In this document: positions 1 through 6,380 of the stretch, piece after piece
How the letters are laid out: each line of letters starts with the position of its first letter
How positions within the stretch are numbered: the stretch's first letter is position 1
Assembly (NCBI GenBank): GCA_016190665.1
Contig: JACPQD010000093.1
Span: 1-64,000, forward strand
Source of the DNA: Chloroflexota bacterium
Lineage (GTDB): Bacteria > Chloroflexota > Dehalococcoidia > JACPQD01
Direction of reading: 5' to 3'
Length of the DNA stretch: 64,000 nt
Made by a program: the position numbers and the translations under genes
The notes under the pieces: generated by a model
Database searches by the model: none
What the model was told of the DNA's origin: nothing
The model's input: only the letters and a program-made list of their open reading frames with translations

Positions 1-80
1 CTCGATGGGAGAGGGTAGGGTGAGGGTGAAACCGGAGAGCCCCCTCACCTTAGTCCTCTCCCGCGGAGGGGAGAGGAAAC
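1..80. repeat. Purine/pyrimidine-rich repeat with hairpin
   Basis: Low-complexity GAGGG/CCCTC sequence upstream of rtcB. A hairpin is visible, with arm CCTCTCCC at 55-62 and its complement at 69-76. Similar 'gggagagg' phrases recur at 3110-3140, 17690-17710 and 27425-27445, so this is one copy of an intergenic repeat type and not a gene. Confidence 0.6.
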
Positions 81-119
81 ATCCAGTCAGGCGCGATTCA
101 ATTTTAATAAGACAACATT

Positions 120-139
120 GCGGTGCACCGCGCCCCTAC
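120..139. repeat. Half of a REP-like palindrome
   Basis: The palindrome GCGGTGCACCGC is followed by GCCCCTAC. This resembles the right side of the GTAGGGGC...GCCCCTAC palindrome that is complete at 2756-2783, but the left outer arm is missing. It lies just upstream of the rtcB ribosome binding site. Confidence 0.4.
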
Positions 140-157
140 CCCAAGGAGGTGAACAAC

Positions 158-1612
158 ATGACAAAGAAATACGCTTTGGAAAAGGTCGACGATTTCCGCT
201 GGCGGATACCCAAGACCTACAAAGAGGGCATGCGCGTCCCCGGCCTGGTCTACGCCAGCGCCGACATGCTGGAGCACATCGTCGAGGACCAGGCATTGGA
301 GCAGGTGGCCAATGTCGCCTTCCTGCCCGGCATCGTCAAGTACTCGATGGCGATGCCCGATATCCACTGGGGCTACGGCTTTCCCATCGGCGGCGTGGCC
401 GCCACGAGCGTCGACGACGGCGTCGTCTCCCCGGGGGGCGTCGGCTTCGACATCAACTGCGGCGTCCGCATCCTGCGCACCAACCTCGTCCACGAAGACA
501 TCAAGGCAAAGATCCGGGAACTGGTGGACGCCCTCTACGTCAGCGTCCCCTCAGGCGTCGGCTCCAAGGGTAAGATACGGCTGCGCGGCAACGAGATCGA
601 CGACGTGCTGCGTAAGGGATCGCGCTGGGCGGTGGAAATGGGCTACGGGAGGAAAGAAGACCTGGATGCCACCGAGGAGCGCGGCGAGATGCATGGCGCC
701 GACCCCGACGCGGTCAGCGCCAAGGCCAAGGACCGCGGGACCCCTCAGTTGGGCACGCTGGGCTCCGGCAACCACTTCCTCGAAGTCGCCCTGGTAGACA
801 AGATCTTCGAGCCGGAGATAGCCTCGGTCATGGGCATCGACAGGGTCGACCAAGTGATGGTCCTCATCCACTGCGGATCGCGCGGCCTGGGCCATCAAGT
901 GGCGGACGACTACATCAAGGAAATGGTCAAGGCGATGAGGAAGTACGATATCGAGCTGCCCGACCGGCAGCTCGCCTGCGCGCCGGTGAAATCGCATGAG
1001 GGCCGGGACTACCTGGCCGCCATGAGGTGCGCCGCCAACTTCGCCTGGGCCAACCGCCAGTGCATCATGCACTGGGTGCGCGAGTCCTTCTGCCGCGCTG
1101 CCGGCATGTGCGAGGAGGACGCCGGGCTGGAGCTCATTTACGACGTGTGCCACAACATCGCCAAGATAGAAACCCACGAGGTGGACGGGAGAAAAGACAC
1201 GCTCTGCGTACACCGCAAAGGGGCCACCCGCGCCTTCCCCACCGGCCACCCCGATGTCCCCGCCAAATACGCCGCCATCGGCCAACCGGTGCTGATCCCG
1301 GGGGATATGGGCCGGGTGTCCTACGTCCTGGTGGGCACCGAGCAGGCCATGAAGGAGACCTGGGGCTCCACGTGCCACGGGGCCGGCCGTATGCAGAGCC
1401 GCGCCGCCGCCAAGAAGCACCTCCGAGGCACAGACATCCTCAAGGAGCTGCAAAGCCGCGGCATCACCGTGCGCGCGGGCAGCATGTCCGGCCTGGCCGA
1501 GGAGGCCTCCGAGGCCTACAAAGACGTCACCCAGGTAGTGGGCGTCTGCCACAACGCCGGCATCTCCCGCATCATCGCGAGGACGAGGCCGATAGGGGTG
1601 ATAAAGGGCTAG
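158..1612 (+). CDS. rtcB: RNA-splicing ligase RtcB
   Basis: 484-residue RtcB-family RNA ligase, which joins 2',3'-cyclic phosphate or 3'-phosphate RNA ends to 5'-OH ends using GTP and Mn2+. The family's landmarks are present in order: MPDIHWGYGFPIGG near residue 66, GVGFDINCG with the metal-binding Asp98 and Cys101, GSGNHF, HCGSRGLGH near 238, and the TCHGAGR segment whose His407 corresponds to the guanylylated histidine. ATG 158 is chosen because AAGGAGGTG sits at 143-151. The open frame runs further upstream, but that part encodes only repeat sequence. The length matches the long (about 480 aa) RtcB type. The gene appears to be a single transcription unit. Role (tRNA repair or RNA recovery) is inferred from the family. 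Confidence 0.95.
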   Translation: MTKKYALEKVDDFRWRIPKTYKEGMRVPGLVYASADMLEHIVEDQALEQVANVAFLPGIVKYSMAMPDIHWGYGFPIGGVAATSVDDGVVSPGGVGFDINCGVRILRTNLVHEDIKAKIRELVDALYVSVPSGVGSKGKIRLRGNEIDDVLRKGSRWAVEMGYGRKEDLDATEERGEMHGADPDAVSAKAKDRGTPQLGTLGSGNHFLEVALVDKIFEPEIASVMGIDRVDQVMVLIHCGSRGLGHQVADDYIKEMVKAMRKYDIELPDRQLACAPVKSHEGRDYLAAMRCAANFAWANRQCIMHWVRESFCRAAGMCEEDAGLELIYDVCHNIAKIETHEVDGRKDTLCVHRKGATRAFPTGHPDVPAKYAAIGQPVLIPGDMGRVSYVLVGTEQAMKETWGSTCHGAGRMQSRAAAKKHLRGTDILKELQSRGITVRAGSMSGLAEEASEAYKDVTQVVGVCHNAGISRIIARTRPIGVIKG

Positions 1613-1637
1613 AAGCCATTGCAGTGAATCTCAAGAA

Positions 1638-1705
1638 CATGGATGCACAGGATAAACAGGATTGAAATTGCGCAAACACTATCCTGCGCATCCTGTAAAT
1701 CCATG
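1638..1705. repeat. Inverted 'acaggat' quasi-tandem repeat
   Basis: The left arm 1638-1663 is built from CATGGATG and two ACAGGAT-like units. The right arm 1681-1705 is its approximate reverse complement. The same words recur inverted at 29730-29800. It could act as a terminator behind rtcB. It belongs to a window-wide class of word-like palindromic repeats. Confidence 0.6.
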
Positions 1706-1750
1706 CTAATATGGGAGCGTTTCTCGGAGACGGAACATCAGCGCATGGCG

Positions 1751-1756
1751 TATAAT
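1751..1756 (+). promoter_or_regulatory. Possible -10 element TATAAT
   Basis: A perfect TATAAT lies 47 bases upstream of the start at 1803. No good -35 is seen at 17-18 bases, so this is a tentative promoter for the two small genes that follow. Confidence 0.35.
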
Positions 1757-1802
1757 GGGAGTCTGAGGATGGCGCCGTTCGCCATGAAAGGAGGCATCCA
1801 TC

Positions 1803-2288
1803 ATGGACACCCTCTACGAGCAGGCGGAGACGGGCTGCTGCCCCCGGTTCAATCCGGAGCCCTGGGATGAGAAGGAGATAGCCTGGCAGGACAAGCTCTT
1901 CCTCAAGGACCACGTGAGGGCCTTCCTCCACATCCCGCTGAACTTCGGGAAAGTAATGGTGAAAGACATGGAGCGGATCAAGGCGGCGGATGCCCTGCCT
2001 CCCGAGCCGCTCATGCTCTCCGACGACAAGTCCCTCTGGGGCTCCGACATCTACATCGCCGTGGGCAAGGAGGTTCCTGGCGCCGAAATGACCAGGATAT
2101 CCGGCGCCTTCCTGAGCAAGGTCTTCGAGGGCCCCTACAAAGACGTTCCCAAGTGGATGAAAGCCATGAACGCCTACGTCGCCGCCAAAGGCAAGCAGCC
2201 CAGGAAGCTCTACTCTTTCTACACGACCTGCCCGAAATGCGCCAAAGCGTACGGCAAAAACTACGTCGTGATGCTGGCGGAGGTGTGA
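1803..2288 (+). CDS. Conserved hypothetical protein with C-terminal CxxC
   Basis: 161-residue soluble protein with no signal peptide or membrane segment. I do not recognise its function. Visible features are Cys-Cys in the first 15 residues (ETGCCPRF) and a CPKCAKAYG motif about 20 residues from the C-terminus, which could bind metal or act as a thiol pair. ATG 1803 is supported by AAAGGAGG at 1787-1794. The stop at 2286-2288 is three bases before the GTG of the next gene, so the two are probably cotranslated. Confidence 0.7.
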   Translation: MDTLYEQAETGCCPRFNPEPWDEKEIAWQDKLFLKDHVRAFLHIPLNFGKVMVKDMERIKAADALPPEPLMLSDDKSLWGSDIYIAVGKEVPGAEMTRISGAFLSKVFEGPYKDVPKWMKAMNAYVAAKGKQPRKLYSFYTTCPKCAKAYGKNYVVMLAEV

Positions 2289-2291
2289 GGC

Positions 2292-2759
2292 GTGCTCTCT
2301 GTCTCTCGCCTCATCTCTCTCCTCCACCTCCAACCCCTGCCCCTCGAGGGCGGGTACTACCGGGAGACGTACCGGTCGCGGCACAGCACGGCTATCTACT
2401 ACCTGCTGACGCCGGAAACCTGTTCGGCCCTCCACCGGCTGCCCCAACAGGATGAGATCTTCCATTTCTATCTCGGCGACCCCGTCGCCATGCTCATGCT
2501 TTGTGAGGGGGACGGCATGGCCGACCTGGTGACTCTCGGGCCAGAGATCGACAAGGACCAACGGGTACAGGTCATAGTGCCAAGGAACTTCTGGCAGGGG
2601 TGCTTCCTGAAGGAGGGCGGGCGCTTCGCTCTGATGGGGACGACGGTGGCGCCGCCATTCAATTTCGATAACTACGAGGCAGGACAAAGGGAAGAGCTGC
2701 TCCGCAAATTCCCTGGTGAGCAGGAGTTGATAACGAGACTCACGCCGCCATTCCGGTAG
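2292..2759 (+). CDS. Cupin family protein (DUF985-like)
   Basis: 155-residue protein resembling the DUF985/cupin_5 group. It has PLPLEGGYYRETYRS near the N-terminus, an IYYLLTP strand, DEIFHFYLGDP and a VIVPRNFWQGCF segment, in the order typical of that beta-barrel family. The family's biochemical role is poorly defined (sugar or small-metabolite binding has been suggested), so no reaction is assigned. GTG 2292 follows the previous stop by three bases, with GAGGTGTGAGG as the ribosome site, which indicates translational coupling. The stop codon lies inside a perfect palindrome (2756-2783). Confidence 0.8.
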   Translation: MLSVSRLISLLHLQPLPLEGGYYRETYRSRHSTAIYYLLTPETCSALHRLPQQDEIFHFYLGDPVAMLMLCEGDGMADLVTLGPEIDKDQRVQVIVPRNFWQGCFLKEGGRFALMGTTVAPPFNFDNYEAGQREELLRKFPGEQELITRLTPPFR

Positions 2760-2783
2760 GGGCACGATGCATCGTGCCCCTAC
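2756..2783. repeat. Perfect 28-bp REP-like palindrome
   Basis: Each half reads GTAGGGGCACGATG when read inward, giving an exact 14-bp inverted repeat with no loop. It overlaps the stop codon of the DUF985 gene and can terminate transcription. GTAGGGGC...GCCCCTAC palindromes are of the type mobilised by REP-associated transposases, one of which is present at 55253-55975. Confidence 0.75.
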
Positions 2784-3145
2784 AGCCGTCAGCCAACAGC
2801 CTTCAGGTATCAGCCAGCGGAAAGACGCGCGCTGCGAATGGTTGCGGCCATTCGTCGGGTCCTTCGCGGGAGGAAAGCCGTTCCCAGCTCCGACGTCGTT
2901 TGTGGTGCCCGCTCAGGACGACAGTAAACCGAGCCCCTTTCGTACTTGAACGCCGTTCTTCCGCCACCAAACTGAACGTCCCTCCCTTTCAGAGCCTGTC
3001 CTGAGCCTGCCGAAGTAAGGGATCAGAGGGACAGGTTTGAGAGAACCTAACCCCTGACCCCTTCCCGAAACGGGAAGGGGAACCAACCATTCTTACGCGT
3101 ACTCTCCCTCCCCGTGTCGGGGAGGGACCAAAGGGAGAGGTGGGT
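2784..3145. other. Gene-free repeat-rich spacer
   Basis: No gene seen. In order it holds a 'cagccgtcagcc' quasi-tandem run (2784-2818), unique sequence, a GAGCCTGTCCTGAGCC phrase near 2993, and two short palindromes: CCCTTCCCG-AAA-CGGGAAGGG at about 3059-3079 and CTCCCTCCCCG-TGT-CGGGGAGGG at about 3105-3127. The last runs into the ribosome site of the next gene. Confidence 0.6.
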
Positions 3146-4291
3146 ATGACCCAAGAGCACGCCGTCGTCACCCCGGAGATGATCGCCCAGGCCCGTGCCC
3201 GGTACGGCCAGGAGTTCCGGCCCGGAGAGCCTTTCTTCAATACTCAGGCCACCCGGGACAACATCCGCAAGTTCGCTCAGGGCATCGGGGATATCAACCC
3301 GCTCTACAATGACGAGGAGTACGGCAAGGGGACACGGTACGGCTGCATGGTGGCGCCGCCCACCTTCCTCCTCAGCGTCTACTGGCCCATCGTCCACAGT
3401 CTGCCCGGCATCCACGCCTGGCACGCGGGCAACGATTTCGATGTCCTCCGCGATATCCGCCTCAACGATGACACCAGCTACACCATCACGCCCCTGGACC
3501 TGGTGGAGAAAGGCCAGAGCCAGATGGCCAACCGCATTTGGATCCAGTATATCCTCGTCAAGTACTTCAACCAGAACAACGAGCTTATCGCCAACCGCCG
3601 CGCCTGGACGGTCCGCGCCGAGAGGGCATCCACCAGAGACACCGCCAAGTACGCCTCCATCCGCAAGGCGGCCTACACCGGGAAAGAGCTGGAGGCCATC
3701 GAGCGGGATCTCGAGAGCGAGGAGATTCGCGGCGCGCTGCCCCGCTACTGGGAGGACGTCAACGAGGGCGACATCATGAGGCACGTTGTCAAGGGGCCGC
3801 TTACCGTCAGGGACATGATCGCCTGGCTCATGGGTTGCGGGTCGCCCTTCATCCGCGCCCACCGCATCGCCTCAGATTACCGGAAGCGCCATCCTTCCAC
3901 CACCCTCGCCGACGCCGCGTCCGGCCAGGCGGACGTAGTGGAGCTGGTCCATATGCAAGAAGGAGTGGCCTCCCAGATCGGACTCCCTGGCGCTTACGAC
4001 TACGGCGCGCAGCGCTCCTGCTGGGTGGCCCAGACGGCCACTAACTGGATGGGCGACGACGGCTTCCTGAAGAAGTTCTACGTGGAGATCCGCCGTTTCA
4101 ACTTCATTGGCGATACAACATGGTGCCGAGGCAACATCATCAGGAAGTACATCGAAGGCGAACAGCATCTGGTCGACTGCGAGCTGTGGGCGGAAAACCA
4201 GCGCCACGAGGCGACGGCCCCCGGGCGGGCCACTATTGTGCTGCCTTCGAGGGGCTGCCTTGATGCTATAATGAAGACGTACCAATCGTAA
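3146..4291 (+). CDS. MaoC-like double hot-dog acyl dehydratase
   Basis: 381-residue protein resembling two fused hot-dog domains: residues about 10-170 with the IGDINPLYNDEEYG and APPTFLLSVYWP motifs of the FAS1/MaoC N-terminal type, and about 195-375 with the second domain. Such proteins hydrate enoyl-CoA or related thioesters. The exact substrate is not readable. ATG 3146 is preferred over GTG 3140 because GGGAGAGG (3133-3140) is then correctly spaced. The end of the gene contains a TGCTATAAT element that probably promotes the downstream iron-sulfur gene. It may belong with the CoA-ester chemistry at 59985-63782, which is inference. Confidence 0.8.
   Translation: MTQEHAVVTPEMIAQARARYGQEFRPGEPFFNTQATRDNIRKFAQGIGDINPLYNDEEYGKGTRYGCMVAPPTFLLSVYWPIVHSLPGIHAWHAGNDFDVLRDIRLNDDTSYTITPLDLVEKGQSQMANRIWIQYILVKYFNQNNELIANRRAWTVRAERASTRDTAKYASIRKAAYTGKELEAIERDLESEEIRGALPRYWEDVNEGDIMRHVVKGPLTVRDMIAWLMGCGSPFIRAHRIASDYRKRHPSTTLADAASGQADVVELVHMQEGVASQIGLPGAYDYGAQRSCWVAQTATNWMGDDGFLKKFYVEIRRFNFIGDTTWCRGNIIRKYIEGEQHLVDCELWAENQRHEATAPGRATIVLPSRGCLDAIMKTYQS
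4264..4272 (+). promoter_or_regulatory. Extended -10 promoter TGCTATAAT
   Basis: A consensus TGnTATAAT lies inside the end of the dehydratase gene, about 57 bases before the next start. There is no strong -35, as allowed for extended -10 promoters. The same element precedes ftsH and mreB. Confidence 0.5.
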
Positions 4292-4328
4292 GCCTCGGGG
4301 CAATCGAGGCAGCGGAAAGGAACCCTCA

Positions 4329-4757
4329 ATGAAGCGCGTCTATGAAAACGAGACGATACGGGTGGTCTGGGACAACGCCAAGTGCATCCACGTGGGCTAT
4401 TGCACTCGCGGGCTGCCCCAGGTCTTCGACGTGAATAAGCGCCCCTGGATCAACATCAACGCCGCGGACGCCGACGAAATCAAACGCGTCATAGACACGT
4501 GCCCCACGGGAGCGCTGTCCTACGACCTCCCCGAGGAGTCCAAACAGGGCGCAGCCACCATAACCGTGCTGAAGGACGGCCCCTACAAAGTCTGCGGCCA
4601 CATCCATCTGTTGACCGCCGAGGGCGAGATGATAGAAACGGGAAAGGTCTGCGCCCTCTGCCGTTGCGGCGCCACCAGGAAGCCGCCCTTCTGCGACGGA
4701 ACGCACCTCCGCAATGGGTTCAAGGACCCGGAGCCTCAGCCCCAGGAGACGCCGTAG
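4329..4757 (+). CDS. Divergent ferredoxin fused to CDGSH iron-sulfur domain
   Basis: 142-residue two-domain iron-sulfur protein. The N-terminal half resembles the Fer4_19 group: CIHVGYC at 19-25 and IDTCPTGAL near 56-64, with fewer cysteines than a classic 4Fe-4S ferredoxin. The C-terminal part has a full CDGSH motif, CRCGATRKPPFCDGTH, which ligates one 2Fe-2S cluster by three Cys and one His. Likely a cytosolic electron carrier or cluster store; the partner is unknown. AAAGGA before ATG 4329 supports the start. It is expressed downstream of the MaoC-like gene, probably from its own promoter at 4264. Confidence 0.85.
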   Translation: MKRVYENETIRVVWDNAKCIHVGYCTRGLPQVFDVNKRPWININAADADEIKRVIDTCPTGALSYDLPEESKQGAATITVLKDGPYKVCGHIHLLTAEGEMIETGKVCALCRCGATRKPPFCDGTHLRNGFKDPEPQPQETP

Positions 4758-4915
4758 TTAGGTTTTAGGTTAGAGGGGATAAGTCATAGGGCCCGATACC
4801 AGATTTGAGGTCAAGCGGAATAGGTTTGGGGCCCACGGCCAGGTTCAAGGTTTTTAGGGAATAGGTTGTGGGGCCCCGCCCCCCACCCTCTAACCTACAA
4901 CCTAGAACCTCTAAC
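4758..4915. repeat. Inverted 'aacctaaaacct' repeat
   Basis: The left part (4758-4870) contains TTAGGTTTTAGGTTAGAGG-type words. The right part (4888-4918) contains the reverse set (ctaacctacaacctagaacc). The arms face each other between two convergent genes and could form a bidirectional terminator. The same words reappear at 58905-58936. Confidence 0.6.
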
Positions 4916-5416
4916 CTAATCTATGCGCTTGAACTGGTTCTTGGGATAGCCACAAACCGGGCAGACGTCCGGCGCCTCGCCCTCTACGGTGTTGCCGCAA
5001 TGCTGGCACACGTAAAACGCCGTCGAGGCGGCCTCCTGGCCCTTTTCCAACATCCGCAAGGCAGCTTCATACAGGCTGTGGTGAATCATCTCAACTTTGT
5101 TGGCCAGCCCGAAAGAATCCAGGGCCCTCGCATCGCCCTCTGCCTCGGCCTGCTTGATAAATTCGGGATACATCTTGGTGAACTCATAGTGCTCGCCACT
5201 TATGGCCGCCAGGACGTTGTCCTTGGTGGACTTGATCCCCCCCAGAACGTTCAAATGGTTGCGGGCATGGACCGTTTCCGCCTCGGCGGCCGCGCGAAAC
5301 AGGCGCGCAACTTGCTTGTGTCCATCGGCATCGGCCTTCTCCGCAAAGTAAGTGTACTTCCGGCTGGCCTGGCTCTCCCCCGCAAACGCAGCCGCCAGGT
5401 TATCTTTGGTGCTCAT
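4916..5416 (-). CDS. rbr: Rubrerythrin
   Basis: 166-residue rubrerythrin. An N-terminal ferritin-like four-helix domain carries diiron ligands (FAGESQASRKY and AEAETVHARNH with its ExxH, then SGEHYEF and KVEMIHH). A C-terminal rubredoxin-like domain has CQHCG and CPVCG, ending in the typical NQFKRID. It reduces hydrogen peroxide in anaerobes using electrons from rubredoxin, and a rubredoxin fusion is encoded at 58956. ATG 5416 has GGAGG just upstream, but that ribosome site lies in the 3' arm of a small hairpin (5425-5441), so translation may be controlled. It is the second gene after the lipoprotein on this strand. Confidence 0.95.
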   Translation of the reverse strand: MSTKDNLAAAFAGESQASRKYTYFAEKADADGHKQVARLFRAAAEAETVHARNHLNVLGGIKSTKDNVLAAISGEHYEFTKMYPEFIKQAEAEGDARALDSFGLANKVEMIHHSLYEAALRMLEKGQEAASTAFYVCQHCGNTVEGEAPDVCPVCGYPKNQFKRID

Positions 5417-5424
5417 AATTTACC

Positions 5425-5441
5425 TCCGGCTCAACCGGAGA
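5425..5441 (-). promoter_or_regulatory. Hairpin covering the rubrerythrin ribosome site
   Basis: On the minus strand CTCCGG-TTGAG-CCGGAG forms a 6-bp stem whose 3' arm contains most of the GGAGG ribosome site for rubrerythrin. This is direct sequence observation; regulation is inferred. Confidence 0.45.
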
Positions 5442-5442
5442 A

Positions 5443-5469
5443 GCCGCCCCAATGTCATCGGGGCGGCTC
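5443..5469 (-). terminator. Hairpin between lipoprotein and rubrerythrin
   Basis: AGCCGCCCC at 5443-5451 pairs perfectly with GGGGCGGCT at 5461-5469 around a 9-base loop. There is no clear T tract on the minus strand, so this may be an attenuating or RNA-processing hairpin and not a full terminator. Confidence 0.5.
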
Positions 5470-5501
5470 CCCATCGTGTACGATTGACTCTCTAGCTTAA
5501 G

Positions 5502-5720
5502 CTAGGGCTTGGTCGCTGGCTTGGTGGGCGCCGCTGCTGGCTTCTCAGCCGGCTTGGCTGCTGGCGTCGCAGCAGGAGCCGCCGGCTTCTCAGCCGGCTT
5601 CGGCGCCGTCGTCGCCGTCGGCACCGGCTTAGGCGTCGGCGTCGGCGCAGGGCCAGCGCAACTGACCAAGGCCAGGCCAAGGACTAAAAGAGCTACAATT
5701 GCCAGATGAATTATCTTCAT
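5502..5720 (-). CDS. Small Pro/Ala/Lys-rich lipoprotein
   Basis: 72-residue protein with a clear lipoprotein signal: charged MKIIH, a hydrophobic stretch to about residue 18, and the lipobox LVSC with Cys21. The whole mature part is a low-complexity tail of PTPTPKP, KPAEKPAA and APTKPATKP units, with no folded domain. It could be a spacer, a cell-wall-associated basic tether or a fast-evolving surface lipoprotein. AAGGAGAG precedes ATG 5720. A good minus-strand promoter lies 300 bases upstream (6027-6055), leaving a long leader. Directly upstream of rubrerythrin on the same strand. Confidence 0.75.
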   Translation of the reverse strand: MKIIHLAIVALLVLGLALVSCAGPAPTPTPKPVPTATTAPKPAEKPAAPAATPAAKPAEKPAAAPTKPATKP

Positions 5721-6026
5721 TGCTCTCCTTTCCGCTTAGGATACGATGTCACGTACTGTGGGCTGCTGTGCTCCCCTATATCACCTCCCTCCGCAAGTGC
5801 ATCATGCCACATTCGTATTTACACGCCGCCAGTCCAAGAGCGTAAGCGTCCCGTGCTTTCGAACCATAAGCGGCGAGCGGTGACAATGGGGTGGACAAAT
5901 CGAGGCGGGAAAAACGCGAACAAGTGGGGGCACCTTCAGACCCCTCGTCTCCAGATCCTTCTCCTGAACCCAACTCTTGCAGAAACCCGGCAAGACGGGA
6001 CGAGAACTTAACATACACTTAAGCTT
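5721..6026 (-). other. Long leader or candidate structured RNA
   Basis: About 300 bases between the minus-strand promoter (6027-6055) and the lipoprotein start. No convincing protein. On the minus strand, stems are visible: CTCGTC with GACGAG enclosing TCTTGC/GCAAGA and TTCAG/CTGGA (within about 5945-6005), a GGGG/CCCC hairpin next to it, and CGCCGC/GCGGCG (about 5826-5876). This could be a structured 5' leader or an independent small RNA. I could not match it to a known class. Confidence 0.35.
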
Positions 6027-6055
6027 TTTATACACCACATCGCCCCATATGTCAA
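6027..6055 (-). promoter_or_regulatory. Sigma70-type promoter TTGACA-17-TATAAA
   Basis: On the minus strand TTGACA (6050-6055) and TATAAA (6027-6032) are separated by exactly 17 bases. It points toward the lipoprotein and rubrerythrin genes. Confidence 0.75.
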
Positions 6056-6173
6056 GAAGGCTTTCACCACAATTGCGACTTCGGAATGCACCGCCCATCG
6101 CAATTACGAAGCCGTGTACGCAGGTCGGCCTTTTCGCTGTTCCTGTGGATTCCCGCCACGATACCCTTTCCCC

Positions 6174-6202
6174 TTGACACGAAGGAGTCCGACTGATATA
6201 TT
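6174..6202 (+). promoter_or_regulatory. Sigma70-type promoter TTGACA-17-TATATT
   Basis: TTGACA at 6174-6179 and TATATT at 6197-6202 have ideal 17-base spacing. It drives the flavoprotein gene at 6381 through a leader of about 170 bases that contains a short upstream frame. Confidence 0.75.
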
Positions 6203-6259
6203 TCGCCTACCGGCTCCGGCGAGAATAGCGCTCTGAGGGGGAACCGGGGGGAGGAAACC

Positions 6260-6301
6260 ATGGATGCGCCGAAAGCCTTCGCCGAACCGACCCGAAGTTA
6301 G
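6260..6301 (+). CDS. Putative 13-residue leader peptide
   Basis: ATG 6260 is preceded by GGGGGGAGGAAACC, one of the strongest ribosome sites in the window. The frame encodes 13 residues (MDAPKAFAEPTRS) and stops at 6301, 79 bases before the flavoprotein start. It lies downstream of the promoter at 6174-6202, so it would be translated from the same mRNA. An attenuating or coupling role is possible. The sequence does not show a run of one amino acid. Confidence 0.4.
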   Translation: MDAPKAFAEPTRS

Positions 6302-6380
6302 CCGGCTCAGCAGCTAATGCTGTCAAAGCTGCCAAAATGTAGCTAGGCGCGCCGATACTTAAGGTGTAGGAGGAGAGGAG

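Noticed and set aside
5776-6018. 80-residue minus-strand frame in the lipoprotein leader
   Set aside because: No ribosome site, low-complexity Gly/Ser/Glu composition, and start too close to the transcription start. Treated as leader RNA.
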